In this document: positions 1 to 10,350 of the stretch, piece by piece
Layout: each line of letters opens with the position of its first letter
How positions within the stretch are numbered: position 1 is the stretch's first letter
DNA from: Helicoverpa zea
Lineage: Eukaryota > Arthropoda > Insecta > Lepidoptera > Noctuidae
DNA: 64,000 nucleotides
Assembly (NCBI RefSeq): GCF_022581195.2
Contig: NC_061473.1
Location: 3,968,001 to 4,032,000 of the forward strand
Direction of reading: 5' to 3'
Position numbers and translations under genes: made by a program
The notes under the pieces: generated by a model
What the model was told of the DNA's origin: nothing
What the model saw: only the letters and a program-made list of their open reading frames with translations
Database searches by the model: none

Positions 1-183
1 GTTTAAGTCCCTATTATTTAAGTAGCGGGCTGGTTATGTATAAGCTTTATTTAGTAAGATATGGATGAGAGCAGTTTTTAATACTGTAGATAATTTACCA
101 ATGCTTTTTGTGTTTTTAACCTGAAGAATAATTAAAATAAATCTGTCTCACTGTCAACATTTATGCACAACTAGTCGTTTTTC

Positions 184-310
184 CGCGGTTTCATCCGCGT
201 CCGGTGGGAACTACCGCCGGTACTGTCATAAAATATAACCTATGTTACTTGGGAAGAGTAGCTTTCCAACAGTGAAAGAATTTTTAAAATCGGTTCCGTA
301 TCGCAGCCTT
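184..310 (-). repeat. Dispersed lepidopteran repeat fragment
   Basis: Reads on the minus strand as the 3' half of the common moth repeat. It has the 'GTGAAACCGCGG' type end, a 'GGTACCGGCGGTAG..CCCAC' type core and the 'CTTGGGAAG' block. Related fragments lie at 2228, 3338, 4860, 26645, 31243, 36755, 39600, 42050, 52940 and 59335. The class (Helitron-like or other) cannot be settled from this window. Confidence 0.5.
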
Positions 311-1340
311 CAGGGTACAAACAAACAAAAAAATGTTTCTTCTTATTATTATATTAGTACCTAAGTATAGATAAATACATTTTTTTAATAAATCGGTCTC
401 AATTCCCTTGCTCTAATTAGTCTAGACATACTAGTTTCGTTCGAAATAATGAAATCACCAAAATTTATCAGAAGTCCGATTTCAGACTGTTCGATTAATT
501 TGCTTGTATTTGTAAAATGTAATTACAATCGAAGTAGAAGACTAATTGAATATCAATTGTAATCGAATTCTAATAAATTCGGTTTTTCGAGAAAAAGGTT
601 TTACAAAACGAGTTTTTCGGACTGATAGAAAATTATCTTGGGATTCGATAAATGAAATGAAAGTTTATTAAATTACTTTCTTGTAACTATTTGATTTGTA
701 GGTAAATTAATGTTTTATGAGTGTACTTTGATTTTGTAAGGTTGATGTTAAAAGTGTTGCTGGCATTTCTGATTGGTAATAATTTCGTTGAAAATAATCG
801 AGTATCATAAACACAATATGAATTTATTAAATTAAAACAAACACAATTTCCCTTATTCACTTTTTTGTTTTGTAAACTTACATAGATCTATCTATATGTA
901 GGTATATTCCTTAAAAAATATGCGTAATTGGAGAATGTAAATATCGAATAGAACTTGGAAAAAAATACAGATGTATTTAAATTCATCACCATTTACAAAT
1001 TAAACATTTTCTTTTTTATTTCTATCAATAAAAAACTGCTCTCACCACATATCAATAGCAAAATTTTGACAATAAGCACAATATGGCCGCTAGTTGTTCT
1101 GTAAATAACATAACTTCTTCATGCTGCTTGCTCTGGCGAAGCTAAACGCGGTAAGTGTGTGTCACCCTTTATTGTCAATGTGGTACCGCCTTTACACCCC
1201 TTTATATACTGGCTGTAAGCGTTTGTGTGTTGTGTGTACATAATACAAATAAACAAAATATAAAGTAGTGTAGTCATATATGATCATTATTAAAAATCAA
1301 TGGAATGAGCCAAGAAATTGCTTAGTTTGTGCCTAATATC

Positions 1341-1519
1341 GCGTTCACACTAACGGATCTTAGCAAAAACTATGCGTATACGCGCGACGAATTTTGATCG
1401 GCAGAATTGTTTCCTTCGGTTTTAAATGTCATCTTTCGTTTTAGTAGTTGTCAATTGTTTTCTGTCGCTCGTATACGCGTGATACGATCCGCTCAGAAAA
1501 TCTGCTAGTGTGAAAGCGC
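1341..1519. mobile_element. MITE with TTCACACTA-type ends
   Basis: The left end GCGTTCACACTAACGGATCT pairs with the right end, whose reverse complement reads GCGCTTTCACACTAGCAGAT. Inside these, a second inverted pair built on CGCGTATACG-like sequence (about 1375 and 1475) extends the match. About 180 bp with no ORF. The ends resemble those of the nested elements near 34.5-35.6 kb. No clear target-site duplication. Confidence 0.55.
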
Positions 1520-2227
1520 TGAAAAGATCGATTGCGCAACTTCTGTTAAACACATTTATTTATCGATAACTATACTCAAAACTGTTGTTTTACTAAATCG
1601 TTACCAAATATTTTGTGAAAAGTTGCACAATCAACATAAGTGACTTTTTAATGTTTTGCATGGCATGGGTATGTAAAAAAATTAACTTATCATCTTACTC
1701 ATTTTTGCAAAAGTTTGTAAACTTGTTTTACTTATTTGGAGCATTAATTCTCATAAAATATGGTCAAAGAGGAAATGATTAATTCAAAAAAGTAATAACT
1801 TTATAGTAAGTCAATAATGGTCCGAATGATTTTTGTATATTTACTAGAGTTGGCATTTGTTTATAATAAAATGTAAATTACGCGCGATGTCAACAGTCGA
1901 AAATTATAGCTAGGTAAATCGCCACTCCAAAATTCTTGGCTAGGAATCTGGCTAGACGGATGATATTAACAGCCAACATTATGGTGGATGGCCGTGGCAT
2001 AATATCGCGTAGTCCGAAAAGTGCATTATTTTGACTAACAATAATATTACCTTACAATAACGGCTTCATTTTAAATCATTTATGGATAGACTTTTATTGT
2101 TAAACACAGCTGGTAAAGTAATAAAATTATTTAGTTTTAGATGCAAGCTTGGCAAAGACAATTCAATTCTAAGCCAATAATTGTGACATAAATGTCAGTT
2201 TTCTGTGCAAAACAGATTATTTATCTA

Positions 2228-2436
2228 GAAACTAGCAAACGGCGATTACACCAGTATCCCGTGGGAACAACTTCGCAAACCAGGATAAAAAGGCTTTCGC
2301 GCTAACCTAACACTAAAATATTTTTTTAAAATCGATCAAGTAGTTTCCTAAGATTAGTGCGTTCGAACAAACACAGTTCTTATTCACGTACGTAAAGTAG
2401 TTCTCACAGAAAGCGGGTGATACCAGAAACTAGTTA
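2228..2436 (-). repeat. Dispersed lepidopteran repeat fragments
   Basis: The minus strand reads GTTTGTTCGAACGCACTAAT at its 5' side (about 2380) and a CCCACGGGATACTGG block toward 2260, as in the repeat at 26645-26840. A second end (AAAGCGGGTGATACC, about 2410) abuts it in the opposite orientation, so at least two fragments are joined. Confidence 0.45.
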
Positions 2437-3337
2437 AAACATATTAGAAACCCTAAAACATCTAATATCCTTTAAAACAAGAAGTTAATTTATTACATTC
2501 GTTCACTCGTTTATTACTAAAACAAATATTCTAATACCTAAGCAACGATAAATTGTTCAAAATAGGATTTACAGTGTTGATGTAAACAGATGTTAAATTG
2601 CTGTATTTTAATCTAAGTTTCAAATTGTGTAGCTTTATTTTAAATTTTATTTAACTCTGTATTTTGATGAGAAAATAAATAAGGGATTTGTACAAAATCT
2701 AGAAGGATTCTGTGAGATCTGTTTGAAAATTGGATTCGTTTAAAAAATATACTTATTCATTTGTTTGTAAGTCGGGTTTAATCCCCGTAAGGCGCCCTCT
2801 TTACGTACGTTCAATTAAATTGCGCAGTATTACGCATAAATCAAAACAATATTTAAGATTTTAAACTATTTTTTTAAAGAAAATATTAAAACTATGTATC
2901 AAAACATTTTTTCGCATCACTGACAGCGGGAATCATGACCAAAAGGCTGGCTGCATTGCCACTCGCTGCCGCACTAGATGGCAATGCATATTCGTTGACT
3001 GAATTATAGCCCAGTTTATTGTAAATATCTATGTAAGAAACAAAAAGGAAAACAAAATATTGAACATTGCGCAATGATTTTTAGCAACTAAAATAATTAC
3101 ACAATATTTTTCTTTTAATATTGCACAATGTTATTGTAAGTCTAAGGGCCGCCTAAGTAATAATTATTTCAATTTAATTATATTAACCAAACATTATGGA
3201 GGTAAAGGATAAATACGGTTTCCCCTGAGTCATGTAGGTTATAATTTCTATAGATAGGAACTAATGACAGTTATAAACAAAATTAAGCCTTACATTCCGA
3301 GGGAATTTGTAGGTTTAGAAAACAGTATAACATACTA

Positions 3338-3420
3338 GCTTCTGGCAGCGGATACACCCGCTTCTTGAAGGAGCTATTTCCCGCACACGGTTAAAATGTA
3401 GCCTGTATGTTAATATAAGT
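3338..3420 (-). repeat. Dispersed lepidopteran repeat fragment
   Basis: Carries the ACTAGCTTCTGGCAGCGG end, the reverse complement of the 'CCGCTGGCAGAAGCTGG' 3' end at 26820-26837, followed by the expected inner block. Short and diverged. Confidence 0.4.
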
Positions 3421-4385
3421 GTCGTTAAAATCCATTCCGCAGATTTTGCGTGAAAGAGGAACGGGATAAACCCGTTTTACGTTTTAACATTAAGTACCTA
3501 TACTCCGATCTATATTCTATGCAAAGATTTTACATGTGTATAAAATGGAAAACATAAATGTAAGAAAAAAAGACAAAAGCCAGCTCCCTAAGGAGAGATC
3601 AAACCAAATGACACGGTTATGAGTATGTACTTGTGCTGTCAAAAGCTCGGTACTCAGAAAAGCTTTAAAACCTTTAAATAGATCTCAATGCAATTCAGCA
3701 TTTATTCAATAAGAATAATCATGTTATGGATATATAGGTAGGTACTATAAAAGCAACTATTTCTTTCTGTATGTGACGCCATAACATAGTTGGGAAAAGG
3801 TTCGGAGGATGATGATGTGTCGCAGTAGTTAATTGCACTGATATAACTAGAACCTGAAAAAGGATATTGGTCACTTTTATCCAGGTACGAGAAGTAGTTC
3901 CCTAGGGCACCGCTGAAACTGCGGAGATCAGCAGGTAGGGAATACATGATTTTCCGCAAAATATTACCGATATTACCGAACCCCCAATATAATGTAGTGG
4001 CATCGATAAATGAGCTACCTGCCTATATCTAACACAGAAATTATATAATGTATTTCAAATCGGATTATCCATTCCAGCGAACTAGTTCGCAAACTAAATA
4101 CCTACATAGAATAAACCAAATAGATGAATTAATTAACTCCGGGTTCCACAAATGAATTTAGTTTTTGTGAAAATGCGTGTAAAATCTTTGGCAAAAGCTG
4201 GATCAAAAGTGAATTTTGTCTTTTTAATATAATTTTTCACAGAAATATGAAAGCTTACACAGCGAGAGTAATGAATACTGAGAACTGAGAGTGTAGTGGC
4301 CTCGAAAGTTGAAATATGAATATTTTATTTACATTTAAACTTTGTAAATATTTCACTGTAAAAAATAGAAATGATAACAATAGTC

Positions 4386-4688
4386 TATCCTCCGAGCCTT
4401 TTCCCAACTATGTTGGGGTCGGCTTCCAGTCTAACTGGATTCAGCTGAGTACCGGTGCTTTACAAGAAGCGACTGCCTATCTGACCTCCTCAATCCAGTT
4501 ACCCGGGCAACCCGATACCCCTTGGTTAGACTGGTGTCAGATTTACTGGCTTCTGACTACCCGTAACGACTGCCAAGGATGTTCAATGACAGCCGGGACC
4601 TACAGTTTAACGTGCCATCCGAAACACAGTCATTGGTGTCTAAGATATACTTAGAAAGTACATACAAACTTAGAAATAATAGAACTCA
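4386..4688 (-). mobile_element. 5'-truncated SINE with 17-bp target-site duplication
   Basis: Minus-strand copy of the SINE seen in fuller form at 17818-18267, with the 'CTCGGAGGATGATG' type 3' end near 4388. The tRNA-like head is missing. Flanking repeats at 4369-4385 (AAATGATAACAATAGTC) and 4689-4705 match at 16 of 17 bases, as expected after target-primed retroposition. The open frame across 4316-4654 is only SINE sequence read in a chance frame. Confidence 0.8.
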
Positions 4689-4859
4689 AAATGATAACAG
4701 TAGTCAAATACATTTATTTCAATCTTTTATTAAGATTTAATATAAAAAAAAGAAGTAATGATTTTACTTGGTACTTAATTTAATAGCTACGTTTTATCTC
4801 TATGAATACTTTTTCTAAACGTTCGTCTATTCAGTCAATCAGTATACGAAATACCTACT

Positions 4860-4995
4860 AGCCGCTTTACCGGGATAATATATAATCTATGTCCTATGTT
4901 ACTTGGGAAGAATGTAGCTTTCCAACTGTCAAATAATTTTTCAAATCGGCTCATTAGTTTTGAAACCAAACAAAACAAATCCCTTTATTATATAA
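4860..4995 (-). repeat. Dispersed lepidopteran repeat fragment
   Basis: Shares the 'CTATGTTACTTGGGAAGA' block with 184-310 and 36755-36915, plus a GTTTGGTTTCAAAAC-like 5' side. The SINE at 5008 is inserted right beside it. Confidence 0.45.
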
Positions 4996-5007
4996 GTACC
5001 TACAGAT

Positions 5008-5375
5008 TGCCTCGTTGGTCTAGTTGTCGCAAGTGTGGCTGCTGAGCACGAGGTCTCGGGTTCGATTCCCGAGTCGGGCCGAAATCACTTTGTGGGTTTT
5101 AGAAGACTTTCACGAAGCAGCCCGAAGCCTGGAAGTTGGTGATTGATTCACCCGTGCATCGGAGAGCACGTAAATGTCGGTCCTGCGCCTGATCTCTTTC
5201 CGGTCGTGTCGGATTCCCGTCCCATCGGTCTATGAGAGTGAAGGAATAGGGAGTGCACCTGTGTCTGCGCAAATGCTTGTGCACTATAATATGTCCTGCG
5301 CAGTTGGCTAATCTCCTTACATGAGAACAGCCGCCGTAGCCGATAATCGGCTAGGAGGACATCATCATCATCATC
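5008..5375 (+). mobile_element. Full-length tRNA-derived SINE with 10-bp TSD
   Basis: A tRNA-like head at 5008-5080 carries an A-box-like TTGGTCTAGTTG and a B box GGTTCGATTCC (5059-5069). A ~280-bp body follows, ending in an (ATC)n tail at about 5360-5375. A perfect 10-bp direct repeat ACCTACAGAT flanks it at 4998-5007 and 5376-5385. Related copies or pieces lie at 18545-18820, 38985-39287 and 59600-59692. The head is part of the SINE rather than a working tRNA gene. Confidence 0.9.
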
Positions 5376-6165
5376 ACCTACAGATAGAATAGATGTTACT
5401 AAGTTTTTTAGTACGCAATCAGTATACGAAATAATTACACAAAATGCGCGTTTCAGAAACAACTATAATCATTAAATTAATATACATATTTGCTTCTAGT
5501 GCCTGTTTGTTCGAACTAGATGTTAGTTCATTTGTCTAATGTGTTGTGTGCTTGTGAACTTTAAATTCTATCAATGTAAGTAGTTTTTCTAGTACACAAA
5601 ACTATAAAGTTAATATATACGTATGTAAAATATTCTCTATTTGCTTAAGTATATAAAAAAATATATAAAATATATGCATGCTGAATTTTTTTATGCCACG
5701 CTGTCAATGGCTTTCCCAAACCGTATCAATCATATATAATATTAATGTGTGTATAGCGTAGCCATCAAAGTGTTTCTACAGGTAAAGTACCTAACGTCAT
5801 CTTCCAAAGTTGGCCCCAACATTGGACCTTGGCGTTCATTGCACCAACGAATTGGACCCAATATAGCCGGATTCATAAATCATCCAGCATCTTTCTTAAA
5901 TGACTTTGTGTGTGTGTGTGTTCGTGTGAATTTCCAAAACCCTGATGAATGATTTTCATATCGGATTCCGCATAGTAACTAGACGGCTAGACGGAATTGT
6001 AATATTAACTTATCTTTCAAATGAACTTTCATCCATTTCTCAAGTTCCTATGCAGAATTCGCCACATACCTAGGCCAATATTATTTCCAGTCCAATCTTT
6101 ATCTTAACCTCTTCAATTTTGAATACACATGATTATAATTTTGCTAACATGGACCATTGTTTCAG

Positions 6166-6257
6166 ATGACGAGTTTGGTGAGAAGTCAGTGTCAGTGTTA
6201 CTGGACGGCGAGGAGTCTGAAATGATATTCATAGACCATCCCAGCACTGAGATGTCG
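6166..6257 (+). CDS. Rgk: RGK exon a (switch I to G3 region)
   Basis: Acceptor TTTCAG ends at 6165 and donor GTAAGT starts at 6258. The exon enters with two bases of a split codon, followed by 30 codons. It ends in phase 0 after DHPSTEMS, the RGK-specific G3 segment. Confidence 0.92.
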
Positions 6258-8294
6258 GTAAGTCATGAATTTGTCTAAAGTAAGTAGATCTTCGTTATGG
6301 CGTGTTATGGCTAAGCAATGGCAAGCTGTCCAACACGATACAAAATGCATAGTTCTAATTGTAGATTTGCACAATTTTGATATGGTATGGGTAATGATGC
6401 AAAGCTGATGAAGATAAAACATAATTCCATCCACTCAGGTTGCGATTTGCCTCTCAGCATACGGACTACGCGTTTGTGCGGCAGTCTACTCAGTATTGGC
6501 AAAGAGCTAGTTTACTCAATTGAAACTATACCTTAATCCATTCTCTTTAGGTCGAGAACTGCCTCTCAACATACGAGCCTCACGCCTGCGTGGTGGTATA
6601 TTCCGTAGTAGCCAAGAGCTCGTTCATCCGCTCAGCAGAACTGCTGGCTTACCTCGCCAGGGAGCAGTTCACGGTGGAGAGGACTGTGGTGCTGGTGGGG
6701 AATAAGGCTGACCTGGCTCGAGCTAGACAGGTGTCTACTAATGGTGAGTTATTGGAATAGAAAGATGGATATTTTATTCTGGAGGAGAGGATAGTTGCGG
6801 GGGAAATACAATAGACGTCAGATTATATGCATTATACAGGGTTACTTGTAAGTAGACCGCATCCTTTCATGAGGTGATAGTATAGGTCAATACGGACAAA
6901 TTTGACTATGGAATACACTGTGCAAAAGTTAACCCGTTTCAAGATAATCGAATTTCAAGATCTTTTCTTAACAAGTCGTCTAGGTACACGTATACATTTT
7001 TATTATTAGTCAAAAGTCTCGTTTTTGTGGATTTTTGTGTGTTCAAGATGAGAAAATATTTAACCAAATATTTCTTCACGTGCAGAGGGGAAAGGACTAG
7101 CCACATCAAGAGACTGCAAGTTCATAGAGACATCATCAGGGATCCAGCACAATGTGGATGAGTTGCTTGTGGGCATCCTCAAGCAGATCAGACTGAAGGA
7201 GAGCAGAGACAAGAAACATGCCAAAAAGGTTGGGAAGCAGGTATGTATAGCTGTCAAAAATTATGTGGCCAGAAATAGCGTGCTTAGAATAATGAGAAAA
7301 AAAAAGATATTGATCGATTTTTAGACCCTCCTCTTATCGTTATATGTATATACTTGAGGAGTAAAGTATACACTAACATCTAGAAATTGAATAAAGAATG
7401 AATTTAATGAATACCTCTTTAAACGGAAAAATTGGAACCTATTTTTCTTTCTATCTGAAATAGGAGAAGCTTTTCTGTGCTCCTAAATAAGGGTTATATC
7501 AAAATTCTTGGCAAGATTTGATGGCACGATTCTTTCGACTCTCTAGATATCCGTGTTTGTCTTCAACTGCTAATAGTACTGTTAATCTATTGATTATCTC
7601 CAATTAAATTATTCAGATCAAAGCTGACAGTGAAGACAATTATTATTATTTCCACTACGTTAACGTTATAGTCACTGTCAATGAAGTGTCGGAATTTACT
7701 TATTCACAACTAGATAATGCTATTAGTGATCTAATTGACACGCAAATTATCAAATCAATAGGGTTCCTGGCTTATAATTTAATGGAGTAAATTGTGCGTA
7801 AATAAAAGAAACTCAGAACGCAAATTGTACCATTAATAACACACTTTAGCAATTCCCAGCTCAAGTGGATATAAGTTCTATATTATGTACGCTTTTGTCC
7901 TCAATAAAACAGAGCAGTGTAAGGAAAAAGTTAATGATAAAGTGCCTAGCTTCAGGGTGAAAAGATACTCAATGTTTCATAAAAGATAAAGGAAAAACAT
8001 GTTCAAATATAACATGCCTGTGTATTTACGTAATTATTGCTGAAGTGGAGATATAAAAGGGCTCGAAACAGGACCCGAATGTTAGATCAAAAGGCGAATT
8101 CTTTTAAAGGAAAGATAATGTATTTTGGAATATGTTTAGACTGGGTAATTATTTTGTTTTAGGAAGCAAAGCAGCCTAAACTAGCGAGTTCCCGTACGCA
8201 TATATCGCTAAGCATCGCAAGAGAGCTACTGCAGAAGATCTGTATTAACGACATTTCCAAATCAAAGTCGTGTGAGAATTTACACGTCCTCTAA
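6166..8294 (+). CDS. Rgk: RGK-family small GTPase, C-terminal four exons (partial gene)
   Basis: Joined exons 6166-6257, 6551-6743, 7086-7240 and 8163-8294 give one open frame of about 189 residues ending in TAA. Visible features, in order: an EFGEKSVSVLL strand; an unusual G3 region IFIDHPSTEMS in place of the Ras DxxGQ; a conserved core around YEPHACVVVYSVV; the G4 motif VGNKADL; the G5 motif FIETSSG; and NVDELLVGILKQIRL as the last GTPase helix. A basic C-terminal extension ends in SKSKSCENLHVL. The noncanonical G3 and the terminal CxxLxVL, with no prenylation CaaX box, are hallmarks of the RGK (Rad, Gem, Rem) family. Known members bind calcium-channel beta subunits, inhibit voltage-gated calcium channels and affect the cytoskeleton. 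The N-terminus with P-loop and switch I lies before the window. All introns are GT-AG and all phases agree. Which insect Rgk paralogue this is cannot be decided here. Confidence 0.93.
6439..6518 (+). pseudogene. Decayed duplicate of RGK exon b inside the intron
   Basis: Starts directly after an AG acceptor (CCACTCAG, ending 6438) and aligns with the first 69 bases of exon b (6551 onward) without a gap. I count 47 of 69 bases identical. Translation gives VAICLSAYGLRVCAAVYSVL against VENCLSTYEPHACVVVYSVV in the real exon, then AKS and an in-frame TAG at 6508-6510. After the stop the match survives only as an indel-broken remnant (TTTACTCA against TTCATCCGCTCA). No donor site is visible. It looks like a partial tandem exon duplication that has lost coding function. 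If spliced in, it would truncate the protein at this point. The nearby minus-strand open frames are shadows. Confidence 0.75.
6551..6743 (+). CDS. Rgk: RGK exon b (core beta strands and G4 NKAD)
   Basis: Acceptor CTCTTTAG ends at 6550 and donor GTGAGT starts at 6744. It holds 64 codons plus one base, with YEPHACVVVYSVV and VGNKADLARARQVSTN. The guanine-specificity motif NKAD is intact. Confidence 0.95.
7086..7240 (+). CDS. Rgk: RGK exon c (G5 and last GTPase helix)
   Basis: Acceptor CGTGCAG ends at 7085 and donor GTATGT starts at 7241. The split codon completes as GAG (Glu), followed by 51 codons containing CKFIETSSGIQHNVDELL. A lysine-rich stretch starts the C-terminal extension. Confidence 0.95.
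7617..7790 (+). other. Candidate alternative last exon of the RGK gene
   Basis: After an AG (ATTATTCAG ending 7616) comes a 57-codon open frame in the phase left by exon c, closed by TAA at 7788-7790. A polyadenylation-type AATAAA lies at 7801-7806. Splicing exon c here would replace the RGK tail and CxxLxVL motif with an unrelated tail starting IKADSEDNYYYFHYVNV. The composition is AT-rich compared with the true exons and the pyrimidine tract is weak. Chance is a fair alternative. Confidence 0.2.
8163..8294 (+). CDS. Rgk: RGK terminal exon (C-terminal tail and CxxLxVL)
   Basis: Acceptor TTTTAG ends at 8162. 43 codons are followed by TAA at 8292-8294. The tail contains SLSIARELLQKICINDIS and ends SKSKSCENLHVL. 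The Ser/Lys-rich site before the Cys is where RGK proteins bind 14-3-3 in vertebrates; that role is inferred here from family resemblance. Confidence 0.95.
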   Translation, partial: EAKQPKLASSRTHISLSIARELLQKICINDISKSKSCENLHVL

Positions 8295-8816
8295 GCTTCT
8301 GGTCTCCTGGTACTTTTAATGATATCTGTAGATTTTTCTTACTGTTAATGTATAGGAATTTCATTGTTTCGTTAATGTTTAGATTGTTTTCTTTTATCGG
8401 TGTTTGACTTGTTATAAGATTAAGACTTTTTGTCAAGTATACGATAAGTGCTATTAGTATCGACTGTCTGCTTTCTAGATTTTTTATAATGCCTTTCTTA
8501 GAACTTTCTTTGACGAAAATTGTGTACCTAAATAATCTTTATTTCTTTACAACGCGAATTTGTTTGGCATCGTCTCTATTCAATTTTAATAATCCAGAAT
8601 CTTTGTTCATTATAATTACATTTAACTTTCACAAATTCTTTATTGTTCCAAGAAAATAGCAGTTTTTTTCCTCAATCGTTTACGTCAAAAGTATATCACG
8701 GGGAATAATTTATGAATAAAAATATAACAGTAAAAATATTCTTCCCTTTTCATAAAGTACCGAACGCTGTTGAAAAGAGCGTTGATTTTCGGCAAAAAAT
8801 ATTATATTCTCGTTAA

Positions 8817-9024
8817 GAGTATCCGCACACTACAAACTTAATAGTCGGCCGACGATTAACCTTTTTATTAAAGGAAAGCTTGGTTCCAATCAAAGTTTTC
8901 AGTCAGTCTGATACTGGCTAAATACCTGATCTTTGTAATGTGCGTACTACTATTCATCTTCATACTGATTGATGATCCCAAACCAACAATCGGCCGACTA
9001 AAAGTTTGCAGTGTGTAGAGCTCT
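8817..9024. mobile_element. MITE with AGTCGGCCGA-type inverted ends
   Basis: The left end (CACACTACAAACTTAATAGTCGGCCGA, about 8826-8852) matches the reverse complement of the right end (TCGGCCGACTAAAAGTTTGCAGTGTG, about 8991-9016) with few mismatches. About 200 bp with no ORF. If the RGK 3' UTR is long, it would sit inside the transcript. Confidence 0.6.
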
Positions 9025-10239
9025 AAGTGAGAAAATCTTTCGTTCAAGGATCGATATGTGGGTTGGTAATAACAATTGCCTGTAATATCGAGTTCGGCCA
9101 TTCATATTCTTACAAGATATTCGAGAAATTCGTATAAATCAGCATTCGGATTTATTGTATTCCATCCATTAATGCTTCGTGTAACAAGATTTCGTTATTA
9201 TTTCGGAACTTGATATATTCTTGCTCGCCTTTCTCAGTCCGAGATTATAATGCTATTATTTTCTTTATTCTATTTGTTTCTTTTTCATTTTTCAGTCCAC
9301 ATTTGATGATAAAGTTGATTAAAATTGATTCTTCTTTTATCAGAATTCGAATGTAAAAAAAAACTAATTGGATATGCCCAATTAGGTTTTTATTTTTCGA
9401 AAAATATGCGATAATGATGAACTTTTAGAATTGTAAATTCTTGGAAACGCTCTTATAGATTTTAGAGTAAGTGGATGATGTTTTTGTTCTAACTAAAAAA
9501 ATCTGTCGAAGACAATTTTCGGCTGACATGAAGCCATATAAATGTATATGTATAAACTATGAAATAAATTGTTACCTTTCTTAGGGTTACTAGTGTTAAA
9601 CGTAGATTAAGTATAGTTCTATTTGGATGTTTAGTAATATCAATGGAATTTCATATCTTTAGCATATATTTTGGTCCTTTTACTTCTTCATTTCTTCCTT
9701 TGGGTTAAATGAAAATCCCATACTTACCCTGAAATCAACAAATCCCAAGGGGGTCACTTTATTGTATCTCAGTAGCTTCTAGGATCCTGACATCAGTTAT
9801 TTACGAAATAGCGGTGAATTTCATGAATTTGATATCTTTAGGGAATTTCTACCAGATCTATCATTAGATGGATTCAAAGAAAAGACAATATTTACTAGAA
9901 AATTCCATACAGAAATTGGGACAATACCACGAATAAACTGACCACCCACCGCTAATTCGGAGACAGACGATTCTTCATAAAACATGTATCTAAGGACCTT
10001 TACTAAATAAATGTTGTTCATAAATGTATCAGAAACGGTTGCCATCGTTAATATAATGAGAATTTTCCATTAGAGTACTTGTTATGTTTAGTGTTTACCT
10101 TCTACTCGTGTTTCAAGTAATTACGTGGAACGTTCCAGAATTCTACTCAATGGAAATGCTTTGGATTCCAGATATGATGGTTTATTTAGATATCTGATAT
10201 CGTAAGACATCGTTGAAAGCTGGTTTTTTTTTGTCGATT

Positions 10240-10350
10240 TGATACCGACCAAATACTAGATCGTCTTTATGTGCATACTGCTAATCATTTTCATACTGAT
10301 TTATAAGCCCAAACAAACTATTGGCCGACTAAAAGCTTGCTGTATGCAGG
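10240..10350. mobile_element. Partial second copy of the 8817-9024 MITE
   Basis: Matches the right half of the MITE at 8817-9024: GATACCGACCAAATACTAGATC, then CATACTGATTTATAAGCCCAAAC, then TTGGCCGACTAAAAGCTTGC. The left end is missing. A third small fragment (ACTGCAAACTTTTAATCGGC) is near 29993-30015. Confidence 0.5.

Larger units (their letters stand above)
1..6165. other. Probable RGK intron / upstream non-coding DNA
   Basis: AT-rich DNA without a convincing coding exon. The first RGK exon seen (6166) starts in phase 2 inside the GTPase domain, so the P-loop exon and start codon must lie further upstream and this stretch is probably intron. I looked for a G1 (GxxGVGKS) coding segment and found none. 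It contains two SINEs, one MITE and four fragments of a dispersed repeat, listed separately. The rest shows nothing recognisable. Confidence 0.5.

Noticed and set aside
1118..1157. Possible first coding exon (ATGCTGCTTGCTCTGGCG... before GTAAGT)
   Set aside because: Only about 12 codons, with no homology to the RGK N-terminus and no P-loop; a chance donor-like GTAAGT is common.
4316..4654. 112-codon plus-strand frame
   Set aside because: It runs across a minus-strand SINE (4386-4688) and reads non-coding retroposon sequence.
5008..5080. tRNA gene (A and B boxes present)
   Set aside because: It is the head of a SINE with flanking TSDs; the arms do not form a complete cloverleaf. The same applies near 18140, 25385, 31530, 39225, 59640 and 60380.
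6198..6502. Two minus-strand open frames over the RGK exons and intron
   Set aside because: They are antisense shadows of real exons and of the decayed exon copy.
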